This document shows, piece by piece, positions 33,404-43,016 of a stretch of 64,000 nt of DNA. Numbering within the stretch: position 1 is the stretch's first letter; every line of letters starts with the position of its first letter. The stretch comes from Metarhizium brunneum (lineage: Eukaryota; Ascomycota; Sordariomycetes; Hypocreales; Clavicipitaceae). The DNA lies in assembly GCF_013426205.1 (NCBI RefSeq), contig NC_089422.1, forward strand, positions 6,971,001-7,035,000, in the 5' to 3' direction. The notes under the pieces are model-generated. The model searched no databases. It saw nothing but the letters and a program-made list of their open reading frames with translations, and was not told where the DNA came from. A program made the position numbers and the translations under genes.

Positions 33404-33704
33404 GCACTTGGCTTTTTTGGCCCTGCTGGCCTTTGGGCTAGTTTAACAGCTTTTTTGCTGCTGCGTCTAGGCTCCGCGTTCATTACAGCCTTCTTTTCTA
33501 GGTAGGTCCCTTATAGCCTGGTTGCTCTCCTTGATTTCCTTGGAATTAGGATTTTAAGCTTTAAAGCTGGTATCCCTTTTACTGTAAAGGGCTTTTAAAT
33601 CGGTATTAGTTTGTGTTATTTTTGCCCTCTTAGTCTTGTCAGCTTTAACCCGGCGACTTGCTTGTGTTGGGCTTTGCGTTGGGTAGCTTGCCACTTTTGG
33701 CCAT
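33390..33704 (-). pseudogene. Broken 5' end of a basic-protein gene (right arm of the inverted duplication)
   Basis: An ATG at 33704 opens MAKSGKLPNAKPNTSKSPG, then a stop. One frame over, the sequence continues as KADKTKRAKITQTNTDLKA and on to SKRDTSFKA, SKEIKESNQAIRD, and finally NAEPRRSSKKAVKLAQR and PAGPKKPSALGSAF through the spacer. The sequence is Lys-rich and helix-prone, without a domain I can name. At least one frameshift and internal stops break it. Beyond about 33404 the minus strand runs into the antisense of the other arm, so the gene has no 3' end here. Confidence 0.55.
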
Positions 33705-33891
33705 GTTATTCCTGTGAGAGTAGATAGCTGTGGGCGATATCGGCAAGTAGGTGGTTGTAGTGCTTGTAGGAGATTTATGTGGAGGCAGGTTATGGTCTTG
33801 ACAGCAGAGGAGGCAGATGACTTGGATGGAAAGGAACAGGGTTAACTTGGAATGCGGGCGAGACCTCGGTGACGTACTGCATGTGTGGGCA

Positions 33892-34394
33892 AGACACAGC
33901 ACCAATTGCGCTGGTATGTCTGACGCGTCGCGATGCGCAGACGGTCTACTTTTCTGGTCTCTTCCTGTTCTTGGCTTGATACAGCCCAAGAATGTGTTAT
34001 TAGATGTTGCGCTTGCACGATCCTTGTGTCATGCTTGTAATCTCATTTGACTTGAGAGAGACAAAAGAAAAAGTTAATAGATATGCGTAACTGGAAACAC
34101 GGACGCGTTGTGCCTGTCTGGATGGCTATTTTGGTGTCAAGGCCAAGGAAGACTGACGGGTCGAGGTGTAGATGTGAGTGAGTCCTTGTGCGTCAAACAG
34201 GTAGAATACAGATATAACTGGGGTAAAAGTTAATTTGGGGGGGGATTTTCGCTGTGAAGCTTGCTGCTTGATCGAAAGCTGCAAATACATAAATTACATG
34301 TTGAAACTGCAAAAAATGCGTCTGATGGTCCCGCTCAGCCTTGATTCTAGGAACCCAAGAAGAGAAGCGCGCTGTGCCGATGCCCCATGGAATC
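33892..34394. other. Intergenic, nothing recognised
   Basis: No ORF of note and no repeat beyond a short G-run near 34240. Confidence 0.4.
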
Positions 34395-34883
34395 CTATCT
34401 GGTAGTCGCGTACTGGGACAAGTCCATTGCTGCCTTGCGGTTTGTTCCGCCGCGGAGTGAGGTGTCTCGATTCTGTTCTGTTTCTATGCGGACCATCTCT
34501 TCCATCTCGTTGTTCGAGACTTCTATAGGTCCTGAAGCCCCGTACGCATCGATATCAGGTGTGACATTTCATATGGAAATAAGGGTTCTTTGCCACGCTT
34601 CATTGTCGTCGTGAATTTGCCACTGGATACAAAGGGACGGCCATTTTTGGAGGATGACTTCCGTGAAGGCAATGCTGGAATATCACATCTGAGCGCGAGT
34701 ATTATACTTTGGGCTGCCTGTGTGAGGCTTTTGAGTGAAGAATCCGTATGCATATCGGCCTTTGACAGCTCTGTCGGCCACTTGAGTATAATTCTCTGAA
34801 ATGCTTTGCAGGAGGTTCATGCGCTGGGTTCTGTCATTCCTCGAACTTGAGTTAGTTAAAGTCGCGAATCTGGCGTCGTGTCT
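34395..34883 (-). pseudogene. Possible decayed coding relic, family unknown
   Basis: One minus-strand frame reads 162 codons from 34883 to 34398 with only two interruptions, both TGA (34685-34683 and 34571-34569), before a TAG at 34397-34395. The translation looks protein-like rather than random: RTQRMNLLQSISENYTQVAD, RAVKGRYAYGFFTQKPHTG, FTEVILQKWPSLCIQWQIHD and DIDAYGASGPIEVSNNEMEE. Both stops could come from CGA by a single C-to-T change, as expected from decay or repeat-induced point mutation (inference). There is no start codon at the left end of the frame, and I do not recognise the family. Confidence 0.35.
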
Positions 34884-36237
34884 CTACAGAGGCTTCTGGG
34901 CGTGGGTTTATCTCTACCGGCATATTTACTTGGTACCTTCCAAAAGGAGAACTAGATCAGTGTACACACGTCAATCCTGGATGGGAACTTGGCTCCATGT
35001 CGCGAGACGGACTGCAACACCGAGTATTTGCCTAAATATTTCATCTCCGACAACGCTTGTTCGCGGGGCTTCAAAGTAGCGGTCATGGTTGTAATCTCTC
35101 AGCTTGGGAACGACATCAAGAGAGCTTGCCGTCGGCCTCACACGTGCTACTCAGCTTGTTTGCTCCAGATACAGCTTCAGGGTCGAAGCCTCAGCCGAGT
35201 TTCTGATGATGCAGTTGTTAACCCCACGGCACATGTAGAGCTCCGCCACCCGAGGGAACGACTAGGTGTTGTCTTTCTACGAATTGCCAGCTTTTTGTTG
35301 CGTAAACGGACGGTGGTCTGTAACGGCAGGCCAGTAAACCATCCAACATCACGCCTGGGTGGCTTAGTAGGTGTGTCGTTGACCAACTTCATCGACTCTG
35401 CAGCACCAGTCACCACAGGTCCTATTTTGACTACCTACCTAGGTAGATAATATAGAACTCGCCTCGTCACAAGTAGAGACTATTGCCATGCCAAGTAGCA
35501 GCATCCTCCTTCGATGCGAGGTTGGCAGACAACTGAAGCTGTGTGTCTGATTGGGCTTGGCAAGAAATTTATCTGATTAAATATGCTAGGCTAAACTATG
35601 AAGCGATACACGTCCCCACACTAGTCATCATATCCAGAATCATCTCCGTATCTGTATGCTCTATTGTCAATTGCTGAAGGTATGGTCGGTTATTTTACGT
35701 GTTGAAATTGGAGAAGCTATGTTTCGTCGCTCGTCGCATTGAATGCCAAGGGTCATGGGTATCAGGTCCGGATGAAAGACGCATATGTAGCCAACACCGC
35801 CCCGCTACATTGAACGAAAAAGGCAAGTGTCATAGAAAAGAAAGAAAGAAAATCGGTCATGGGAATCGTAGTCGTAATACCGTTTCAAACCGGCCAGGTT
35901 GCCCAATACAAGCTCTGAGGTTTAGTTAGGATTGAAATTGGCGTATAGCTCTGGCTTTTCGCAATATTTTCCAGGCCGATTGCAGGTCAAGTCAAACCGA
36001 AACGCGATTTCATTTCTCCAGGCATTCCGGGAGGGGCCATGGGCTCCTAATACGCCAAAAATTCCTCAGAGAATTGACAGCGTACACTGTGATCCATCTG
36101 TACAAAAGCGTCACTGTCACATGAATCGTTGTGGTTGAACGACAGGCGTGTTGGCATCTATTGTTGCCAAGGGGCTGGAGCATATGGTGTAGGGGGCAGA
36201 TGCGTAAAGGTGAACAACAAGGAAAGCTCATCCAAGG
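34884..36237. other. Intergenic, nothing recognised
   Basis: No gene seen. A 12-bp palindrome CTACCTAGGTAG lies at 35435-35446, one of several CCTAGG-centred palindromes in the window. Confidence 0.45.
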
Positions 36238-37891
36238 TTAGATCTGTCCCTTGATATCAACTTTTCGAAAAGCTTCGGATCTGGATGATTCAAATAGCTG
36301 GCCGGCCTTCCCGCTCAGAAAAACGATGTTATCTGAGCGATCTTCCAGCAGGTGCTGTCCACTGTGGTCGATTATGAACTGGGCAGCATCGGCATCAGAC
36401 TCGAAGCCCAACTCTTCAGTGATGAAACGGAGCTTAACATCAGGTTTATAACTACAAAAGCATTAGCATTTGCCGTTCTGTATCAGCGTCACACGTAACG
36501 GCATGAAACGTACCTTTTGCAAATATTACACAATGCAGCAAGACGTTCTCTGGCGACAAACATATCCAGAAGATATGCGCCCATATTGGGCGTGTCAAGG
36601 TAAAGCTGGAAGAACTTGTGATAATTCCCCAAAGCCAAAGCCGACCGAACTTGCAAAGCATGCTTAATCGGCTTTTCCTCCTTTTCTGCTGCGGTTAGAT
36701 CTGCCATCGTGTCGCTCAGACCAGTACGATTGGCAGTATGAATGAAATAAAGAATACGATACGCTTTGAACTCGATAGGATTGCCTTTTAACCCCAGAGA
36801 ATAGAGGGAACGAAGTTGGGTCTGGCACTGGTTATACTCACCGATGTCCCCCTTTTCCAAGGCAATGCGGGCATGTATCTCATAGACGGAGACAGTGAAA
36901 TCGTTTTTAATGCGTTGAACAGTGAGATCTTGTCGCATGGATTTGAACTGGTCGCAAATGTATGAATAATTCCCCTCTTTCCTCCACTTCTTCTTCAGCA
37001 AGTCCAAAGTTTGGCGCAGGATATGCACAGGTCGAACATTGGAAGGAATAGGAGGAGCAGTTAGGCGAAGATACCTCTTCTCCAACACCTCACTGGTTCC
37101 AATAATTGGGCCTGAGGAGGGTGGAGTTGGACTAGGTGATCTGTATACCGCCTTGTATTCGCTCTCGAAGCGGCGTTTGCGTTTACTGGCGGCCTCTTTT
37201 TGAAACTTACTTGATTTCGCCAGGTTGTCGTCAAAAGTGGAACGTTTGTCTGGTGATGGATATGAAATACGGGTCTCAAGGGATGATCGCGAGTTAGCAT
37301 TATGCCACGGTGGTTGGTTAGATCCACCGTCGACAGAATCGGAGGACTTTCTTTTCCTGGACTTGGCGACAGATTCAGAAGATGATGGCGTGTGATTTCC
37401 GCTGTTATACAGTGCGTCACGGTCGGCTTTCACGAGGGCTTGCGGCAAAGGGACAGCATCCCAGTCTATGGTATACAAAGTGCCATTTTCTTTGGCTGTG
37501 CCAATCGTCTCCTTGAGCTTGGCCTCGACCTCTGCGCGAGACACGGTCGGGTCGTCGTTTTCGGGAAGAAAGGATCGTTGAACATATTTCCGGACGGATT
37601 CAGGCCACTCCGTCTTCGGCTTGGGCTGCTCTGCTTGGGCAGGAGACTGGGCACCAACGGAAGGCGGCACATAACCTGGGTACGGAGGTGTTGGAGGAGC
37701 GTACTGGCTGAAGCCCTGGCGGACTTGGACTGGAACAAAGGCAGGACCTGTGCGTGTGAGCTGATCGGTTCTGTAAAAGAGAGAGACAGAGGTTGATGAG
37801 GTTTCTTACTGGCAGCATAACTGTACGCGACCGGCTGGGTCCGTTGTGAGACGCCAGGCGCTTGCTGTGAGGCCGACCACCCTGGCAACAT
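36238..37891 (-). CDS. Thp3-like SAC3/GANP family protein
   Basis: Three exons, 37891-37810, 37747-36514 and 36451-36238 (introns 62 and 62 nt), give 509 residues. The N-terminal half is disordered, rich in Pro, Gln, Ser and Lys. The SAC3/GANP domain covers about 215-490: LEKRYLRLTAPPIPSNVRPV, LRQTLDLLKKKWRKEGNYSY, DQFKSMRQDLTVQRIKNDFT, YEIHARIALEKGDIGEYNQC and EFKAYRILYFIHT, ending in RFITEELGFESDADAAQFI of the PCI-like end. The motif order matches Thp3 (Leng8 in animals) rather than the much longer Sac3. Yeast Thp3 acts with Csn12 in transcription elongation and mRNA maturation. It is divergent to VPS36 with a 563-bp spacer. Confidence 0.88.
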
Positions 37892-38454
37892 AGTGCTGGA
37901 TAGTCGATTTACTGAGTGTTAGCTTTTTTGGTCGAAATAGCTCAAATGCCTGTGTGTATTGGCTCGAAATGGGCAGGCGTAGCGATTGTCGAGAATATTG
38001 GAGTCGATGTGTTCGAACTGACGGTGTGGACGTGGGAGAGGAGAAAATGACCCTTTCGTGTGGGTGGATAAGAGTCTAAACGCCCAAGCCCGTGACGAGC
38101 CGGCAGATTATCGGCTAATACAAAGTGTGTGGGTGGGTGGGTCTGTCTTGCATCATGAATGACCTTCAAGCGAGTTCAACACACGTCCAGCGAGTCATCT
38201 GGGGAAGTTGTCGACAAGATATAATTCTATTCACCTTTCCTTAGCTCAAGCCTTCTATTGCATGCAACCTTCAGCCGTCACAACATAGCCAGTGGACTAG
38301 ACACCATAGCTCTGAGCTAACTTCGACGCGGCTATTAGTTGTATTACCGACCGTAGCCGAGCATCCGCTTCTTTATCAGCACATAATAACACAATCACGG
38401 CGGCTTTGCATTTGGACATCGTCTCCCGGCTGATCAGCCACTACGACATGACGA
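37892..38454. promoter_or_regulatory. Shared upstream region of the divergent THP3-like and VPS36 genes
   Basis: The two start codons face away from each other across 563 bp, so both promoters must be here or overlap neighbouring transcripts. No TATA box or operator is clear. No other ORF of note is present. Confidence 0.5.
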
Positions 38455-40479
38455 ATGTTTCTGAAACACATAGATCTGACTACTGCATTGCGGCCATCTT
38501 ATTTGCCAGATGAGATCTTGTTGTTTGTGCAGGATAATGTTGGGCTCTATGAGGGGTGAGCTTCGCCACTTGGACCTTCTTTAATGAAGATTAGGGTTTT
38601 GTTAACAGAGTGTCACAGGAAGCTAAAGCTTCCGAACCACCAGAATGGCCAAGTTTACTTGACATCCCATCGAATTTGCTATGTCGATAAAGCTGAGCCT
38701 AGAACAAACTCTATGGCATTGGATCTCAAGGACATTGACCGGTATGACTTCTATGCCGGGTTTCTGAAGTCGTCACCCAAAATCACCATCTTTCCCAAGC
38801 CTTTGAAGCGGTCTTCGCTTCATAGTCGAGCTTTATCCAATGCGGTATCTCCTTCGAGAAACGATTCCGCATCTCCTGGGCAAAGGGACAGTGCACATAG
38901 ACCTCCACCAGAGCATCCCCAAGTGACGACGGCCACTTGGGTCTGCACCATTTGCAGCTTCTCTAATCCGATACCGGTGAATTTTGATCCTGCGGCAGCG
39001 AACGCACATACGCCGCTACCGCCATGCCTAGCTTGTGGAATCAAGCCAACACTGGCACATGTTCTAAAAGCAGCCATTAACAACGCCAGCCAACGTCCAA
39101 CGCCCGTAATAAACACTTCTTCTGGCTTCAGTTCGCTCTCGAATCGACAACATGAATCAGATGCCCTTTTAGCAACATCAACAAACCCTTTGGATTCTTT
39201 TCAGCAAAGCCGCGGCCAAGCACTCGAGCAAAATAGGTCGGGTTCCTCGGTCGACGCTGGGGCATCCTTTGCGTGTCCGCGGTGCACATTTTCAAATCAC
39301 CCGTCATTACTTGCCTGCGAGATTTGTGGCGCGCCCCTTTTGTCACAGAATACCCCTAGCATAAAAACCGAGTCGCCCACGGTTCGTACGGAGTCCCCAG
39401 GTCCTGTCCACGAGGCTCCCAGCAATGCACCTTCAGGCATTGACGTGGCTGACAGTATCAAGATTTCCTTTCGGGGTGGGGGTATGCAGATATTTTATGA
39501 GAGGCTGAAGGGAGCCATAACACAAAGAAAATGGTTACTACAGAATGCTCCTCCGGTTCCCAAAAATGGAAGGAGTGCAGACCCAAATACTCTAGCTGGT
39601 TCATCAGATACATCGACCAGTCGAACCAAGACTGCGGGTATTGCAGGCCTGGAGCAGTTGGGTCTCAATATGCATAAGAACAACGAAATGCTGATTGGCA
39701 GTGCGTTTGAAGATCTGGAGGCGTTGATGTCGTCAGCAAAGGAGGTCATTGCTCTCGCAGAACGATATGCTCGCCAAACGAATGGTGTCACTGGCGGAGC
39801 TTCAGCCGAAGAAAATGCCATCTTGGCAGAGTCCGCAAGCCAACTAGGCTTGGTTACTACGAAGGACATTGTTGCCGGCGGAAGTTCTGAGTATCTATAC
39901 ATATCCGAACTGTCTCGGAATCTTGCCGAGTTCCTGGCTGATGACTCGAGAGGTGTCTTGAAACGAGCCGGAGGCATCATCACGCTCGTCGATTTGTGGG
40001 CCATGTTCAACAGAGCAAGAGGGGGTGTCGAGCTTGTCAGCCCCATGGACTTCGAGAAAGCTGCACGTTTGTGGGAAAGTCTAAAGCTTCCAGTCCGGCT
40101 GCGAACCTTCCGCAGCGGCGTAATGGTAGTCCAGGGCCACGATCGTACCGACGACGCGACTATCAAGTCGCTGCTTTCCTGGCTGCAGGATCTACACGAA
40201 TTTCCCCCAGAGCGAGAAGTCACCTGGGATTGGAGAGAGTTTGGACGTGGCGTTACGGCCCTGGAAACTGCGGAACGATTCGGTTGGAGCATTGGTGTTG
40301 CCGAGGAGGAGCTACTAATGGCAGAAGAGCACGGCGCTCTATGCCGAGAAGAAGGGTTGGAGGGGTTAAAGTTCTGGAAGAATTACATTGATACGGGTGA
40401 TGCCCCCCCGCCAAAGAGCAAGGCCAGGCTTGAAGATGAGGCTATCATAAAGGCACTGCAGGATAGCGGATTCATGTAG
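38455..40479 (+). CDS. vps36: Vps36, ESCRT-II subunit (split GLUE domain with two NZF fingers)
   Basis: Two exons, 38455-38555 and 38619-40479 (63-nt intron GTGAGC...CAG), give 653 residues. The upstream exon encodes MFLKHIDLTTALRPSYLPDE and joins as YEG-KLKLPNHQNGQVYLTSHR, completing the GLUE domain start; starting inside exon 2 would cut it. Two NZF zinc fingers interrupt GLUE as in yeast Vps36: Cys143/146/170/173 and Cys253/256/267/270. GLUE resumes at IKISFRGGGMQIFYERLKGA. The EAP30 winged-helix part begins near GIAGLEQLGLNMHKNNEM and includes LVTTKDIVAGGSSEYLYISE and WDWREFGRGVTALETAERFG. Vps36 binds ubiquitin and phosphoinositide and recruits cargo for multivesicular body sorting. Length and order fit the family. 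Confidence 0.96.
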
Positions 40480-40863
40480 AATACCGAGCTTGCGTAAGAA
40501 GCCATGCACAGGCTAATACGCGGGCACTCGGATGCACAACTTAGACTTCAAGTGATATTGTGCCAATCATTGGTGTTGGTGAGCTCGTGCCTACCAGCTT
40601 GTTTACTGATTTTTTGCACGCCACGAGTTATATTGACAAATGCTTGTGCCCCGACTAAGAGCTTGCCCGCTTGATAAATTACTGCCATGGCCCTAACCGA
40701 TGTCTATTACGATCCTAAACGCTATGCCTCTTTCTTTAGCCCCAGCCCGGTGACCTGGGTATTAAAAACTGTTCCCATCGCTATTTTACCATTTGAAAAA
40801 AAGAACACAGAAACCGACAATACGATGGACCAAAAAGTGGAAGAGAACACCACTCTTTACCAC
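40480..40863. other. Convergent 3' region between VPS36 and the CENP-B-type gene
   Basis: 384 bp between two stop codons. Only a short ORF of no recognisable kind is present. Confidence 0.5.
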
Positions 40864-42006
40864 TCAAACAACGACATGCGTAGACATGTGTTCCACAGCT
40901 TCTTTGATTGTACGTAACATGCGCTGATTTACGCAGAAGGGGCAGCGTATGGGCCGGTCATTGGAAGAGACTGGTCCGTCCGAATGAATTGGTGTTAGAG
41001 TCAGATCGTGGCCACCCATTTCCTGTGTAGGCATTGTATACCGCGGGTCGGAAGAGGAGTCCTGTGGACCAGGCGTAGCTACCATGCCCGCCACATGTAT
41101 CCCAGCCCGCTCAACGCGCTCCCTCTCCTCTCGAACCGCGGCAGCTTGTTCTTCGGCCGCCTGCTCCTCCTGTTGGAGCTGGCGCAAAGCGTTTTGAAGA
41201 ACGACCTCGGGGTCATCGTCGGCGTACATTGGCTGCTCAGACGGGGGTGGCGGCGGAGGAATAGGTTCGGGTTGGGGGACGGCGTGTTGCGGCAGCAGCG
41301 AATGGTTTGATGAGGTGCTCATCCTTCTTAAGACCTCGTCTCGCACCAAGGCGCAGGTGTTCAGACTGGCTTCCACGCCCACCACGCGTAGGACTTGTTC
41401 CCTGATTGCGGCAGGACTCGTATCAGACGTGACTGCCATCACCCTAGGAACACAGTCGGCCAGGTAGTCGATATCCTCGGCGAGGTTGATGGCACCGTCC
41501 CCCGATCGGCGTTGTCTGCGGACCAGAAGACTATAGCGCTTCTTGAAGCGATGTATCCAGCCGGGAGAGAACTCGGGCACGTTTTGGCCTCTGTACCGTG
41601 GTAGTTGCAGAAATATCGACTTTGCCTTCTCGCCTAACTCGTCATTCGTCGGTGGTCGCCCTGCAGCCTGGACTTGTCGATACCAGAGAAGCACGAGCTT
41701 TTCGACGTCGGGCCAATTGCCAAATCGCAGGCGCGAGCCAGAAAGTTGTGGGTTGTTTCCGTCCAGCCGCGAGTACTTAGCTGACAGGGAATGAGACACG
41801 GTTGACTGACTGATTTGCTGGCCAAACTGTGAATGGAACCATGCGATGCAGGCTTTGTGCGGTGGGCGGATGGTTTGGGCTTCGGCCCACCTCCGCAGTG
41901 CGCGGCGTTGGTCTAGGGTTAACGAATGCCTTTCCTTGATCGTGTGTTCCGCGGTTTGGGTGAGGTCGGCTGGCGGCGACGGCATCAGCGCAGGGTCGGT
42001 CGACAT
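40864..42006 (-). CDS. CENP-B/Tc5-type DNA-binding protein (transposase-derived, no DDE domain)
   Basis: A single-exon frame of 380 residues. A first helix-turn-helix covers about 28-85 (LTLDQRRALRRWAEAQTIRP, then QISQSTVSHSLSAKYSRLD). A Tc5/CENP-B HTH follows at about 95-160 (WPDVEKLVLLWYRQVQAAGR, PPTNDELGEKAKSIF, then EFSPGWIHRFKKRY). The rest has a Pro run, an acidic and Gln/Glu-rich coiled-coil-like helix (LQNALRQLQQEEQAAEEQAA), and a C-terminal CPFC...H-x3-H zinc-finger-like segment. The pogo-type DDE nuclease domain is missing, so this looks like a domesticated DNA-binding domain, related in type to fission yeast Abp1/Cbh proteins, which bind centromeric and transposon sequences. The target and role here are unknown. 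Confidence 0.82.
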   Translation of the reverse strand: MSTDPALMPSPPADLTQTAEHTIKERHSLTLDQRRALRRWAEAQTIRPPHKACIAWFHSQFGQQISQSTVSHSLSAKYSRLDGNNPQLSGSRLRFGNWPDVEKLVLLWYRQVQAAGRPPTNDELGEKAKSIFLQLPRYRGQNVPEFSPGWIHRFKKRYSLLVRRQRRSGDGAINLAEDIDYLADCVPRVMAVTSDTSPAAIREQVLRVVGVEASLNTCALVRDEVLRRMSTSSNHSLLPQHAVPQPEPIPPPPPPSEQPMYADDDPEVVLQNALRQLQQEEQAAEEQAAAVREERERVERAGIHVAGMVATPGPQDSSSDPRYTMPTQEMGGHDLTLTPIHSDGPVSSNDRPIRCPFCVNQRMLRTIKEAVEHMSTHVVV

Positions 42007-42174
42007 TGCCTCGAAGCGAGTTTGCGCGTTGAAGGTTGGAGTTTGGCTAGGACCGTGAAGGTGTGGTTGAAGTCAGTTTAGAGTGGGGTCGCAACTGCTG
42101 TCCCGGGAAGCAAGTTATGGAGAGCGGACGTGAGCGCGATGAGCCATGGCAATCGAACATGGGGGGGCACCAAC

Positions 42175-42243
42175 CCAGGTACCTGGTAGTACTAGGTAAG
42201 TGCCCCATACTAGCTAGGGTACCTAGGTACATACTAGGTACAG
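42175..42243. repeat. Cluster of perfect palindromes (CCAGGTACCTGG, GTACCTAGGTAC)
   Basis: Two perfect 12-bp palindromes, at 42175-42186 and 42219-42230, with several ACTAGGTA half-sites between and after them. They could be a binding-site cluster or sequence drift of a simple repeat. Confidence 0.7.
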
Positions 42244-42433
42244 GTATTCGACCCCTCCGACGTCAATCAATGCGGCCCGGCGGCCTATTACTTGCGGAAC
42301 GAACGAGTGACCTTGACTGCTACTTAGAAGTACTAAGTACGGCGTACAAGGTGTTAGGCTTTGATATTGCCGATGGGTTGGGCCCTACCGAAACTCCAGA
42401 AAATCGTCCGCGCCCAATTTCGTCTGGTAATTC

Positions 42434-42448
42434 TTAACCCTAACCCTA
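42434..42448. repeat. Short interstitial telomere-like tract (CCCTAACCCTA)
   Basis: TTAACCCTAACCCTA is about two and a half units of the fungal telomere repeat, in the plus-strand CCCTAA orientation. It is too short to mark a telomere. Confidence 0.6.
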
Positions 42449-43016
42449 CACATACCCTGGAGCCTAGAACCCTACAAGACCGAGATCCAGCCACGTTTGG
42501 CCATTACCCGTAATGTGGAACTTTTCAACCCGGTAATGTCAAAAAAAACTAGTACGGAGTACATGTTTTGATGGTAGCTCCGGTACTTTCCCGTCTGTAC
42601 GTTGCATTGTTACGACTTTGAAATCTTCGCATTCTCTGATCTTCTCGCCGAGATGTCGTCGGGATGACTAGAGAATGGCCCGGAAGCTCAGTAAGATGCG
42701 ACGAGGCGATGTGATGACAGGCAACATGGCATAATAATGGCGCTATTGACGTGCCTCCGGTTCTCCGCATTTTCACAACTGCCGGTCAGCGTCAACGCTC
42801 ATCGGCGTCATCGCCTACTACGTACGTAAGTGCTTAGATACGGCCATGTGGCGTCAACCACCAACCAGAGCACTTTGATGAGCATCACAGCCCATTCCCT
42901 CCCGCAAGAACTCTTCGGCCACATCGGCCGAGCAAGTATCCGGCTTGTGATCCATAAACAGTCATCACTTCAGCTTCAGCCATTCCCAATAGCCCGACCC
43001 TGATCATTGGTGAACC

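Larger units (their letters stand above)
33043..33891. repeat. Large head-to-head inverted duplication (promoter + 5' UTR + gene start)
   Basis: The left arm, about 33043-33403, reads on the plus strand; the right arm, about 33466-33891, reads on the minus strand. They match in order: TGCCCACACA, CGAGGTCT, CCATCCAAGTCA, CTGCTGTCAAGACCA, CGCCCACAGCTATCTACTC, TTAAAGCTGACAAG or its variant, and GGAAATCAAGG. The arms end in a perfect 15-bp inverted pair, AACGCGGAGCCTAGA at 33389-33403 and its complement at 33466-33480, around a 62-nt spacer. Identity over the arms is imperfect with small indels. The spacer itself reads as continuation of the minus-strand copy. No terminal inverted repeats of a known transposon, target-site duplication or transposase were seen. 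Confidence 0.85.
42007..43016. other. Divergent intergenic region with palindromes and a telomere-like tract
   Basis: About 1 kb between the start codons of the CENP-B-type and F-box genes. It contains a cluster of GGTACC/CCTAGG palindromes (42175-42243), a short telomere-like tract (42434-42448) and one exact TACGGAGTA (42553-42561). No gene is seen. Confidence 0.5.

Noticed and set aside
42434..42448. CCCTAACCCTA as a former telomere or chromosome end
   Set aside because: Only about two units, flanked by normal genes; no subtelomeric features. Kept only as a short repeat.
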